A DNA stretch of 64,000 nt, taken from Lathyrus oleraceus (taxonomy: Eukaryota; Streptophyta; Magnoliopsida; Fabales; Fabaceae). The stretch is from positions 18,460,665-18,524,664 of the forward strand of contig NC_066583.1 of assembly GCF_024323335.1 (NCBI RefSeq). Direction: 5' to 3'. Shown here one piece after another: positions 11,339 through 21,719 of this stretch; the first letter of the stretch is position 1, and each line of letters opens with the position of its first letter. The position numbers and the translations under genes are program-made. A model generated the notes under the pieces. It was given only the letters and a program-made list of their open reading frames with translations, made no database searches and had not been told where the DNA came from.

Positions 11339-12347
11339 AATTCTCTGATGATTGAGTCTGGTTGAGGTGCGGACGGTGATCAACAATCCTGTCTCAGTCA
11401 AAACCCAAAGTGAGAAGTCACGCCCCCAAACATGTCTGTAATGTAAGGATGCTATGTGCATGATATGCATGATATGGGTATTATTTTGTTATGAATGATC
11501 CTGATAAAGGATATGCGTATGCGAGTTAACTTTTTCTGTTTTTTCATGCATTATTATTTTTTGAAAATAAACATGCTATGATGCAAATGATGTGAACATG
11601 ACTGGTCAGGTTGTGCGTCTCAAGGCACAGGGTCAAAGCTTCGGCTTGAATTCTGATCACAAACATCTGAAACCCAAAGTCAATCTGAGGAGCTGGCATT
11701 TGAACCCAAGTCTGGAGCACTGAGTCACCATCTGAGCGAGTACCCTCAAATTCAGCCCAGGGATCCGAAATAAACGGAACCCTCTGATCAATACCAGGGT
11801 CAAACCTCCGGCGTCCAGATATATAACTCGTAGTTACCATCAGTACTGAGAGTCACCAACTGTACCTGTAAAAATGATCAATCCCGCCCCGCTCACGGGT
11901 GTCATCTAGGCCAGGGTAAGGTCGAGAGAAACGCAACATAAATAACCTTTCGCAGAATATCATCCTGTGCACACCCGATGTATGCACCGATAATATCCCA
12001 CCAGGGTCTGAACTGCTCGTGATATCAATGTTCCGCTAAGTGGCGCCATACCACCCGCTTCCCATGAATCACTCTATTCCTAATCATCCTAGATTTTCAC
12101 TCATGGTCTGGGTGTTGGACCTTTTACCTCAAGTGACTCCCACCCCTCAAACAGAGAAACACAGCCAGATGAACAGATGAATATGAATGAATGCAAACAT
12201 TAATGCAAACAATAAATGCAAACAGTAAATGCAAATATATACAAAGAATGCAATAAAACAGTGCAAAGCAACCAAAGCCCTAACCTAGAGAGCGCTAGGA
12301 GAGACTCGCTCAGGGAAGATGGACCAGCATAGGTCAACTTCTCTATT
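11339..12347 (-). other. Leader region of element A with a small unrecognised ORF
   Basis: Lies between PBS and gag on the sense strand. A 98-codon frame (11544-11840) containing RRFDPGIDQRVPFISDPWAE is shared with B (39911-40105), including GTRSDGDSVLQTWVQM. I do not recognise it. It may be a remnant of the ORF1 that precedes gag in Ogre elements, or just conserved leader. Confidence 0.45.
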
Positions 12348-12365
12348 TCCCCAGCAGAGTCGCCA
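12348..12365 (-). promoter_or_regulatory. Primer binding site of element A
   Basis: The minus strand reads TGGCGACTCTGCTGGGGA, two bases inside the LTR end. It is complementary to a tRNA 3' end and is the PBS type usual for Ogre (tRNA-Arg from memory). It proves minus orientation. Confidence 0.85.
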
Positions 12366-12367
12366 GC

Positions 12368-15300
12368 TGTCGCATTACGCGAAAAACCGGCGGGAAAAGA
12401 AGAAACAACAGAGCCGCCACCGTGCGTTATTTATCCCAAAAGAGGGAAAGGAAACGCTCGAAGTAAACCTGGAAAGAACATGGTCTCGCGACCAAAGAGG
12501 ATGGGTTCGGGAGTCGGTTATGCGAAGGGAAGGTATTAGCACCCCTACGCATCCGTAGTACTCTACGGGATCCACGCACAAAAGGAAGGAAAAATGGTTG
12601 CTAAACACTGCTCAAACTCACACACACTGGCTGAAAGAGACAAAAGAAACTGACTGAAACTGACTCGGCAGGATATCGTATCCTGGGCCTACTTAGTCTA
12701 TCAGGCATAGACATCAGAGTCGAAGTAGTTCGGACTGGGGAAACGACACATGCTCGCTAGGATATCGCATCCTATGCATACGTATCTTCTCGGACGAGAG
12801 AAGAATCAGAGCATTCGTAGCTCGGCTGACACGCACACAAACAAACAAGACACAGGCAAACGTGGAGCCTGAATGCCAATCACTGGACTTACATCAGCAT
12901 CCGAACCAGAAAACACACACAGGAAACCAACTGCCAATCGCTGGACTTATGTCGGACTCCAACCAGAACACACACAAGGGTGGTTAAGACACAAAGGGTT
13001 GAAAAAGAAAAAAAAAGGGCGCCCGGAGAGATCAGCTCAATCTCCTGCCTACATACTTCATCTGGTATGAAGATCAGGGCGATGTAGTTCCCCTACGCAG
13101 GGATAAAGGATCTAGCCTAACCAGATAACAGAGGGAGACACAACTCTAGGGAGACTACGACTCGAGCCTAGATGTTGTCATGCAAAGTCAACCCTAAGTT
13201 AAGGTTTCTAGCTAAATGGCACAAGGGCCAACCTATCCTAGACAAGGCTTGCACAGGAAGCAAGGGGGGTCTCGATTGCAACTAGGGCAAGAGAAAGGGG
13301 AGGTCTCAATTGCAACTAGGGCAAGAGAAAGGGGAGGTCTCAATCGCAACGAGGGCGAGAGAAAAGAATATCTCAGTCACAACAGGGGTGAGAGAAAAGA
13401 AGTTAGATGTTAGTGGTTAGTCAAACTCGACAAGACATCGCATCTCGTGCCTACGTATCTCATCTGAACATGAGAATTAGTGTTGCCGTAGTTCGGCCAA
13501 ACAACTCTAAGCATGGCTCACACAGGGAGTAAGCCACACAGACTTGACTTGCACAGGAAGCAAGTCAAGTCCAACCTACCTTGCACAAGGGCAAGTCTAA
13601 GCTACACCTAAAGAGGCAAAGCAAACAGGCAATCACAATCACAAGAAGCACACTCTATATGCATACAAGAGGCTCACACAAGGGTTAGGCACTAGGGCCA
13701 ACTGGAATAGGGTAAGTGTGCTCTTAACCTTGCCATTGAGAGGCTAAGGTGAAGCAGATGAAAGGATGAAGTGAGGATGAGACCTCACAGCTCTTATCCC
13801 TGGCCAGGGAGAGCTAATAGACAAATGAGCATGGGTCCAGAAAGTGGGAACCCTTCTATACTCGAAGACTCTGACACTGTACACTTTGTACAAGATCTTG
13901 GGTTTGTATCCCAATGCATCAACACACAGCAGTGTGAGCATAGGGATGACACAACAAGAGTAGTGGGGGATAGATTGCATATCCCTACCTTCCACCAATT
14001 GCCTTTTTTGAAAGACTTTCAATATGTACAGGGACAAGATTTAAACATACACAAACATTGCCTCTTAAGGAGGACTTCAGACAGTTTGCCCGGCCAAATA
14101 ACGGGCCGGGTCTCCAGACTACATGAAGAAGAAGTAATTATACCTCAAGCAAGTTGCTAAAAAGCAAAGCAAAGCAAGTTCAAAGAACTTAAGCAACTAA
14201 GAGTACTTGTTTTTGAAGAAAAATGTGAAACAGGGCTGCTTGGATGTTTCCAGCTCGAAACAGATGACCACAAAGCTATAGAATGATGGATACTTGAGGG
14301 AGATGAGCTCAATGATGCCTGGAAGCTTCCACAACTTGAATTGCCATTGTTGGTTCTTGAAGAAAACAGAACAAAAAGAAGCTGCACAGGTGGGGTTTGA
14401 TGGTTCAAAGGAGCTCCAAATATTGTCCAGATGAAGGAACAAAGAAGAAAGGCTCGGGGTTTTTGAAGTTTTTGCTCAGAATTCACTTTTGGCCAAAAAT
14501 GCAAATTGAGAGAAATGAGAGAATTCTGGATCGTGGAGGCTGTGTCTAGGGTTGGAAATTGTCAGAAAATCACTTTATATATGCTGTTTAAACCATGCTA
14601 ATCAAATGCTAATCCAAGTTAACTTAAATGGAACCATTTGCAATTTGCTAATTTGGAAAATATGGAGGTGGAGGTGTGTGTTTCTGGTCGAAAATGGGCC
14701 TTGGATCAATTGCAAATAACATTTATACTTGCTGTTTTAGGTCTGCTTCATGAAGTGTTAAGTTGGTTTTATTTATATGAAGCCATTTGCAAAAAATGCT
14801 AAGTTTGCACCTTTGGCCAAAATGGTGATATGATGGTATCATGAGCATGAATTAGGGCTTGGAACATGTTGCAAATAACATTTAAAATGAATCCCAATTG
14901 GCCAATTATGTCAAAAAGGTTTAAATCAAAAAGTCAAACTTGAGTCAAACTTGATTTTAAATGGAATAAGTCAAAAAATGCCATTTTGATTGGCAAGGTT
15001 TTGGTACATGATGTTTACATTTTTGGAAAGAGGAGGAAAAATGTGGTTTGTAGGAAAAAACCCCACCAAATTTGGCCAAATGGTTTGAGAGATATGGCCT
15101 TTTGAAGTTCAAGATTTTGTGAAAATGATTTGATCATATCTTGACAACCATGCATGGGAATTGAGAGTTCTTGGACTTTTTGAAAATGGGAGAACAAGAT
15201 CTTCAACTTTCATGTTGGGCAAAAATTCATTTGAAGCTTGTATCATAATGCAAGTTGAGGATCAAGAAGTTTCCATTTTTGGCAGTTGAAATTACAGGTC

Positions 15301-15939
15301 CACTTTCAATTTTTGGAAATTTTCTGATTGGCTTCAAATTCTTCAATGATGTTGATTGCCATGACACATGAGGCCTATTAGGACATGAATAAGCTCTCTC
15401 AAACCATTTCCATCCATCAAAACCATAGAATCAACCACAGTTGACCAACTTTGACTTTTCTAGGGTTTTGGACTGACTGTGCACTTCTGATGAATTCCAA
15501 ACCCTAGTTCCTTGAGACCTTGACTTCAAATGATATCCCAAGTTGCATGAACTCTTGATTAATGATCATGGTTCCCAAATTCCACAAGAATGGCCACCAT
15601 CCACTGCTTTGACTGACTGTTGACTGTCTTTGACTTTCTAGGGTTTCTGACTGACTGTGCATGAACTGATGACTTCTGAACATCCAACCCTTGACTTAAA
15701 CACTTCAAATGGACCTCCAAGATATGTGAACTTGTTGGACAAACCCTAGGGCCTTGGCTCCTTGAGAAACACCCTTGCTTGCTTGGTTGACTGATCTCCT
15801 GATCAGTTTGACCTAATTTCTTGACTGGCTTGCTCTTGAGGCAACTGGGACAATGCAATGCTATGCAATGGACCATGATATGCTATGACCTAATATGAGA
15901 ATGTATGTACAATGATAGGTGCAAATTTGAGGTGCTACA
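12368..15939 (-). repeat. Right (5') LTR of element A
   Basis: Near-identical partner of 839-4411 (offset 11529 over most of its length). Pseudoknot units lie at 12662-12733, 12750-12825, 13020-13091 and 13424-13496. The last has picked up two changes, one breaking a P1 pair. The CCGTAG/CTACGG hairpin is at 12553-12568. As the sense 5' LTR it would hold the promoter, but I could not define a TATA box with confidence. Confidence 0.93.
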
Positions 15940-15944
15940 GGTGC

Positions 15945-16021
15945 GTCCGAGGATCCCGGGTGAAGTCATCAACAACTGGTCTTCTGAGGAGATTGTCCAA
16001 GTCACTTTTCTAGAGGAGTAA
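15945..16021 (+). pseudogene. End of the gag-protease ORF of Ogre C
   Basis: Directly after A's right target duplication the protease frame left at 838 resumes in phase for 25 codons, including the word NNWSSEEIVQ. It ends at TAA (16019-16021). This exact resumption confirms that A inserted into coding sequence. Confidence 0.85.
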
Positions 16022-16279
16022 TTTTCTTTGTTTATTCATGCATATCCAAGTCTTACGTTCCGCCCAGGACATAATGACTCATTATAGGGCTCATCTATGT
16101 GGATACTTGCATTTTTTATCATAAATAAAGGACGTCTTTTTGCATTCAAATATTTTGTTCACTGTCTTTCTATTTTTGCAGTTTTCAAAAACCAAAATAA
16201 AAAAATATACATTTGGCAATGTTTTGTTTAGTTTCCACTTCTTGTTCACACTCATAAGCACATACCATCACTAATGCAG
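16022..16279 (+). other. Putative Ogre intron between gag-pro and pol in C
   Basis: T-rich, with multiple stops, ending at an AG acceptor (CTAATGCAG, 16278-16279) after which the pol frame is open. Ogre elements are known to splice out an intron here to join gag-pro with pol. I could not fix the donor. Confidence 0.6.
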
Positions 16280-17034
16280 ATGCACATCACCGGATCCTAT
16301 TGATAACAGTTCTGCTACGGCTCGCTTCGACTTTGAAAATCCAATCTTTCAAGCTGAAGAAGAGGGTGATGAAGACTGTGAACTCCCTGAAGAACTTGCC
16401 AGGTTATTAAAACAGGAGGAAATGGTCATTCAACCGCATCAAGAGTCTATTGAAGTGATTAATCTCGGCACCGAGGACGCCAGGAGAGAAATCAAGATAG
16501 GGGCTGCTTTGGAAGACAATGTGAAGAAGGGGTTGATTGAATTACTGCAAGAGTATGTTGACATCTTCGCCTGGTCTTATTAGGACATGCCAGGGCTTGA
16601 CACAGACATCGTGGTACACCATTTTCCTCTCAAAGAAGGTTGTCCTCCGGTCAAGCAGAAGCTCAGAAGAACAAGACCGGAGATAGTTGTCAAGATAAAG
16701 GAAGAAGTGCAAAAACAGTTAGATGTTGGGTTTCTGGCAGTTACAAATTATCCGCCATGGGTTGCAAACATCGTTCCGGTACCTAAGAAGGATGGAAAGG
16801 TACGGATGTGTGTCGACTACCGGGATCTGAATAGATCTAGCCCTAAAGATGATTTCCCATTACCTCACATTGACGTTTTGGTGGATAACACAACTCAGTT
16901 CTCGGTATTCTCCTTCATGGATGGCTTTTCTGGCTATAATCAAATTAAGATGGCACCAGAAGACATGGAGAAGACAACTTTCATAACCCCATGGGGCACC
17001 TTCTCCTACAAGGTGATGCCGTTTGGTCTGAAAA
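16280..17034 (+). pseudogene. Pol of Ogre C, part 1: linker and N-terminal reverse transcriptase, with nonsense codon
   Basis: After the acceptor the frame runs through an acidic linker (FDFENPIFQAEEEGD) to FAWSY, then hits TAG at 16581-16583. The likely original codon was CAG, one C-to-T change. Downstream the same frame gives the RT fingers and palm: WVANIVPVPKKDGKVRMCVDY, then the first catalytic Asp in SFMDGFSGYNQI, and ITPWGTFSYKVMPFGLK. At 17031-17034 a run of A is one base short, throwing RT out of frame before the YVDD motif. Both lesions preclude a functional polyprotein. Confidence 0.88.
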
Positions 17035-19753
17035 TGTTGGGGCAACATATCAACGAGCGATGGTGACTCTTTTCCATGATATGATTCATCATGAAATCGA
17101 GGTTTATGTAGATGATATGATTGCCAAATCTCAGACGGAAGAAGAACATTTGGTGAATTTGCAGAAACTGTTTGAGCGTTTGAGGAAATTCAAGCTGAGG
17201 TTTAATCCGAACAAGTGTACTTTCGGGGTGAGATCTGGAAAACTACTGGGTTTTATTGTTAGTGAGAAAGGTATTGAGGTGGATCCAGCCAAAGTGAAAG
17301 CGCTACAAGAAATGCCTGAGCCAAGAACAGAGAAACAAGTCTGTGGTTTCTTAGGGAGGTTGAATCACATTGCAAGGTTCATCTCTCACCTAACAGCCAC
17401 GTGTGAGCCAATATTCAAATTGTTGAGAAAAGATCAGGCTATCAGGTGGAATGATGATTGCCAAAGGGCGTTCGAGAAGATAAAGGAGTATTTGCAGAAT
17501 CCTTCAATCCTTATGCCTCCGGTCCCAGGGAGACCACAGATTATGTACTTGACAGTACTCGATAATTCCATGGGTTGTGTTCTCGGTCAACACGACGAGA
17601 TAGGTAGGAAAGAGCATACCATCTACTACCTGAGTAAGAAATTCACAGATTGCGAGTCGAGATACTCGATGCTTGAAAAGACATGTTGTGTACTTGCATG
17701 GGCTGCTAAGCGATTGAGACAATACATGCTAACTCACGCAACCTTACTGATCTCCAAGATGGATCCAATCAAGTACATATTCGAGAAACCAGCTCTCACA
17801 GGAAGGGTTGCTCGTTGGCAGATGATACTGACAGAGTACGACATCCAGTATACATCCCAGAAAGCCATCAAGGGGAGTATTCTGTCAGACTATCTTGCTA
17901 AGCAGCCGATTGAGGATTATGAGCCGATGAAGTTTGATTTTCCAGATGAAGACATCATGTTCCTCAAGATGAAAGACTGCGAAGAGCCAGTTGTTGAAGA
18001 GGGACCTGATCCAGACGAAAGGTGGACTTTAATGTTTGATGGGGCTGTCAACGCCAGAGGAAGTGGAATTGGCGATGTCATTACTACTCCGAAAGGTACC
18101 CACATGCCTTTCACCGCTCGTCTGACTTTTGAGTGCACCAATAATGAAGCTGAGTATGAAGCTTGTATCTTGGGTATTGAGCAAGCCATTGATTTGAGAA
18201 TCAAGACTCTGGACATTTTCGGAGATTCAGCTCTAGTGATCAATCAAGTGAATGGTGATTGGAACACCCTCCAGCCTAACCTGGTCCCTTACAAAGATTA
18301 CACGAGAAGACTGTTGACTTTCTTCACAACGGTAAAGCTATATCATATACCTCGTGACGAGAACCAGATGGCAGATGCTCTTGCTACTCTATCCTCCATG
18401 ATCAAGGTGACTCGGTGGAATCATGTTCCCAGGATCGATGTTATGCGCCTCGATAGGGCCGCGTATGTGTTTGCTGCTGAAGTGGTAGTTGATGACAAGC
18501 CCTGGTATCACGACATCAAGTGCTTTCTGAAGAATCAAGAGTACCCTGCAGGGGCATCCAACAATGATAGAAAGACTTTGAGAAGATTGACAGGCAATTT
18601 CTTCTTGAACAAAGACGATGTGTTGTATAAGAGGAACTTCGACATGGTTTTGCTCAGATGCGTGGATAGACACGAAGCGGACATGTTAATGCAGGAAGTT
18701 CATGAAGGCTCCTTCAGTACTCATGCCGGCGGACATGCGATGGCTAAGAAATTGTTGAGAGCGGGTTATTACTGGATGACCATGGAATCTGATTGTTTCA
18801 AATATGCTCAAAAGTGTCATAAATGCCAGATTTATGCTGATAAGGTACATGTGCCGCCAAATCCTTTGAATGTGATGTCTTCGCCGTGGCCTTTTGCTAT
18901 GTGGGGCATCGATATGATTGGAAAGATTGAGCCGACCGCCTCCAATGGGCATCGCTTCATCCTTGTTGCCATCGACTATTTCACCAAGTGGGTCGAAGCA
19001 GCGTCGTTTGCGAATGTCACCAGACATGTGGTTGCCCCATTCATTAAGAAAGAAATCATTTGTAGTTATGGGATTCCCGAAAGAATCATTACTAATAATG
19101 GTTCTAATCTCAATAACAAAATGATGGAGGAGTTGTGCCAGAACTTCAACATTCAACATCACAATTCTTCCCCTTACCGCCCTAAGATGAACGGTGCTGT
19201 TGAGGCGGCAAATAAGAACATAAAGAAGATTGTGCAGAAGATGGTCGTTACGTACAAAAATTGGCATGAGATGCTACCCTTCGCCTTGCATGGGTACCGT
19301 ACTTCAGTACGTACATCGACCGGGGCAACCCCTTACTCCCTTGTGTATGGTATGGAAGCAGTCCTACCTGTTGAAGTGGAGATTCCTTCTCTAAGAGTCC
19401 TATTGGATGTCAAGTTAGACGAAGCTGAATGGATTCAGACAAGGTTCAATGAGTTAAGTCTTATCGAAGAGAAGCGAATGGCAGCCATTTGTCATGGGCA
19501 GTTGTATCAAAGTCGGATGAAGAGAGCCTTTGATCAGAAAGTGCGTCCTCGATGCTTCCAGGTCGGAGATTTGGTGTTGAAAAGGATCCTTCCTCCTCAG
19601 ACAGATCACAGGGGCAAGTGGACTCCTAACTATGATGGACCGTATATTGTCACCAAGGTTTTTGATGGTGGGGCCTTAATGCTTGCAACTATGGACGGTG
19701 AAAACTTCACTTCCCCTGTGAACTCAAACGCAGTTAAAAAATACTTCGCATAA
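17035..19753 (+). pseudogene. Pol of Ogre C, part 2: RT palm, two RNase H domains, integrase with mutated DDE
   Basis: Open in the shifted frame to the stop at 19751-19753. Order: RT motif EVYVDDMIAKS (about 17100-17130); RT connection; first RNase H with YLTVLDNSMGCVLGQ (about 17545); second, archaeal-type RNase H with MFDGAVNARGSG (about 18034), NNEAEYEA, FGDSALVINQ and DENQMADALA, diagnostic of Tat/Ogre elements. Integrase follows: HHCC finger (H..H about 18700, KCHKC about 18812), catalytic Asp at 18911-18913, expected second Asp changed to Asn (codon AAT, 19094-19096, within IITNNGSN), and Glu at 19202-19204. The second and third positions are 35 residues apart, as in the D,D35E family, so the Asn sits exactly at a catalytic position. 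Confidence 0.9.
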
Positions 19754-19970
19754 AATAGACCCGCTGGACAGTAAAAAGAATAGTCCAGGAAAAAATGGGC
19801 ATCCCGACGAACCAAGAAAATGAAAAGGTTCGGGCAAAAATTAGGGATTAAAAATGAAAAGATCGTACACTCGGTAAGTTGAAAACCTGAAAAGGCAACT
19901 TAGGCAAAAATGGGTATCCCGGTGGATTGAAAACCCGAAAAGGGCGATCCAGGCAAACATTAGGGATTAA
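19754..19970 (+). other. Hairpin array just downstream of C's integrase
   Basis: Four consecutive hairpins with different but self-complementary arms: CTGGAC/GTCCAG (19764-19769, 19783-19788), CGAACC/GGTTCG (19808-19813, 19827-19832), AAGTTG/CAACTT (19876-19881, 19896-19901) and GGATTG/CGATCC (19924-19929, 19945-19950). Loops are A-rich (AAAACCTGAAAAGG-like) and spacers repeat GGCAAAAATTAGGGAT. Equivalent arrays follow integrase in A and B. Confidence 0.7.
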
Positions 19971-21714
19971 GCGAATGACTGCATTCTGAGTAGTTCTGAA
20001 TCTCATCTTGTGTCAATGACTGGAAACTTTTGAAGGATAGGAAACAGTCCAATCACTCTTTTCAGAAAGCTGACCATCTAGAGGATCTTGAAGACGAGCA
20101 AGTCATAGCAGAATTGGAACCCAATAGAAATCCTTTTCACATTGTCATTAGATTAATTTCTGTTTTTATCTTTTGTGCGATTACCTCTTTCCAGGGATTG
20201 CTTCCTGACGTAAATGCCTATTCAGAGGCCATTCAATCAATAAAATCATGTTATTCAGTATATCTCTGTTTTCATTTTCATTTTACTGTTTTGTTTGCAA
20301 AAATGACGTCCGAATTTTTGATAAACATTGCATCATGAAACATAAGAGCTTTACAGGTACATGCTTAATAAACATTTAAAATTGCTGTAAATGTTAAGTG
20401 CTTTAGATCGTCTATTCAGAACAGGTACCCTCGGGGCATTTCCTTAAGGTTCCCAGCCGATGATCGCGAATGTTTTCTCCCAACAGTCGAAGTTGGTATC
20501 TTATCCCTGCAGAGCCGATCAGAACATTGGATTCTTCGATCCCCAGCTGGCTCTCACTACTGTACCTCCGCCAAGCGTTTGTTTCAGAATATACACTCCC
20601 CAAACTATATATCCCCAGCGGAGTTGACAGTGCCAGACTGTATCTTCCCAGCAGAAGCGGCTGCTCCTTAAGGTTCGATGCCAGATCGATGATCTCGACG
20701 CCAGACCCATGGTCTCTTTCCTTGAAGCAGAATCTCGGTACCGTATCGGTGTTTGCTTCCCCTTCTAAGTCGTCTCTCGTAGATTATGGTTGCCATAACC
20801 ACTATCCCTTTCCCCAACAACAGGTTTTCAGTACCGTTCTCTCCCCAGTCAGAGTCTCGGTATTTCGTCATTGCTAGAACACCGTGTGGCGGGTCATTTC
20901 CCCACAGAGTTCTTTGCGCTGTGTATCTCCAACAGCCTTGCCAGGGTCCAGAAGATGGTGATCATTTCCCCAGCAGATTCCCTTGCCTCGGCTTGGCATT
21001 CTACCCAGCATTTCGCATCCCTGCATGTAGAATCATATTGCATTGCATCCTCCCAAATCGCGTAGCATTTCCATTTTCATGGAGCATTACGCCATTGAAA
21101 AATTCAAACATACACATGTAAGCATAAGACATTCTCGGTATCCCAAGTGATAAGCCTGAAGATTGTTCATGACTTACCTTTATTATCCCCAGCAAGTCTC
21201 ATTGGCCCATGCGCCGCCTCTATTATCTTTCCCTATTTCTGCCGATGCTGACAGGCATGAAGTTTTTTTGGTATTCAGACCGAAGTGGCATTCAGGCCAA
21301 TTTTCTGATGCTCAGATCGAAGAAGTTTTCGACATTCAGGTCGATGCAACTTGTGGCATCCAGGCCAGTTTCCGGTATTCAGACCGAAGTGGCATTCAGG
21401 CCAATTTTCCGATGTTCAGATCGAAGAAGTTTCCGACGTTTAGGTTGATGCAACTTGTGGCATTCAGGCCAATTTTCCGATATTCAGATCGAAGTGGCAT
21501 TCAGGCCAATTTTCCGATATTCAGATCGAAGTGGCATTCAAGTCAGTTTTCCGATGTTCAGATCGAAGAAGTTTCCGGCATTCAGGTCGACGCAACTTGT
21601 GGCATTCAGGCCAGCCTCTCGGTGTTCAGACCGATATTAATAATCTCATATCTTCCGATGTTCAGATCAAAGTCATTTCCAGTATTCAGACTGATGAGCG
21701 GCATTCAGGTCATG
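19971..21714 (+). repeat. 3' UTR of Ogre C, left part, with degenerate repeats
   Basis: Two repeat zones. From about 20450 to 21200 a word like TCCCCAGCAGAGT recurs about a dozen times (near 20539, 20608, 20644, 20842, 20966, 21186). From about 21255 to 21710 there is a short-period repeat of TTCAGATCGAAG and GGCATTCAGGCCAATTTTCC, also seen in reverse at 34213-34375 in B. The stretch 20030-20340 has an unrecognised frame with DLEDEQVIAELEPNRNPFH. It looks like decayed sequence rather than a gene. Confidence 0.65.
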
Positions 21715-21719
21715 GTTAT

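Larger units (their letters stand above)
839..15939 (-). mobile_element. Non-autonomous Ogre-type element A, complete, minus orientation
   Basis: Two near-identical LTRs (839-4411 and 12368-15939) flank a 7.96-kb interior. The target duplication GGTGC is at 834-838 and 15940-15944. Orientation is shown by the primer binding site just inside the right LTR (12348-12365) and the polypurine tract just inside the left LTR (4412-4428), both reading on the minus strand. The interior keeps fragments of gag, the pol N-terminus and the integrase C-terminus, but lacks capsid, protease, RT, RNase H and the integrase core. By eye the LTRs differ by about six substitutions and one single-base indel, so insertion is recent. 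Mobilisation must have used proteins from another Ogre. Confidence 0.93.
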
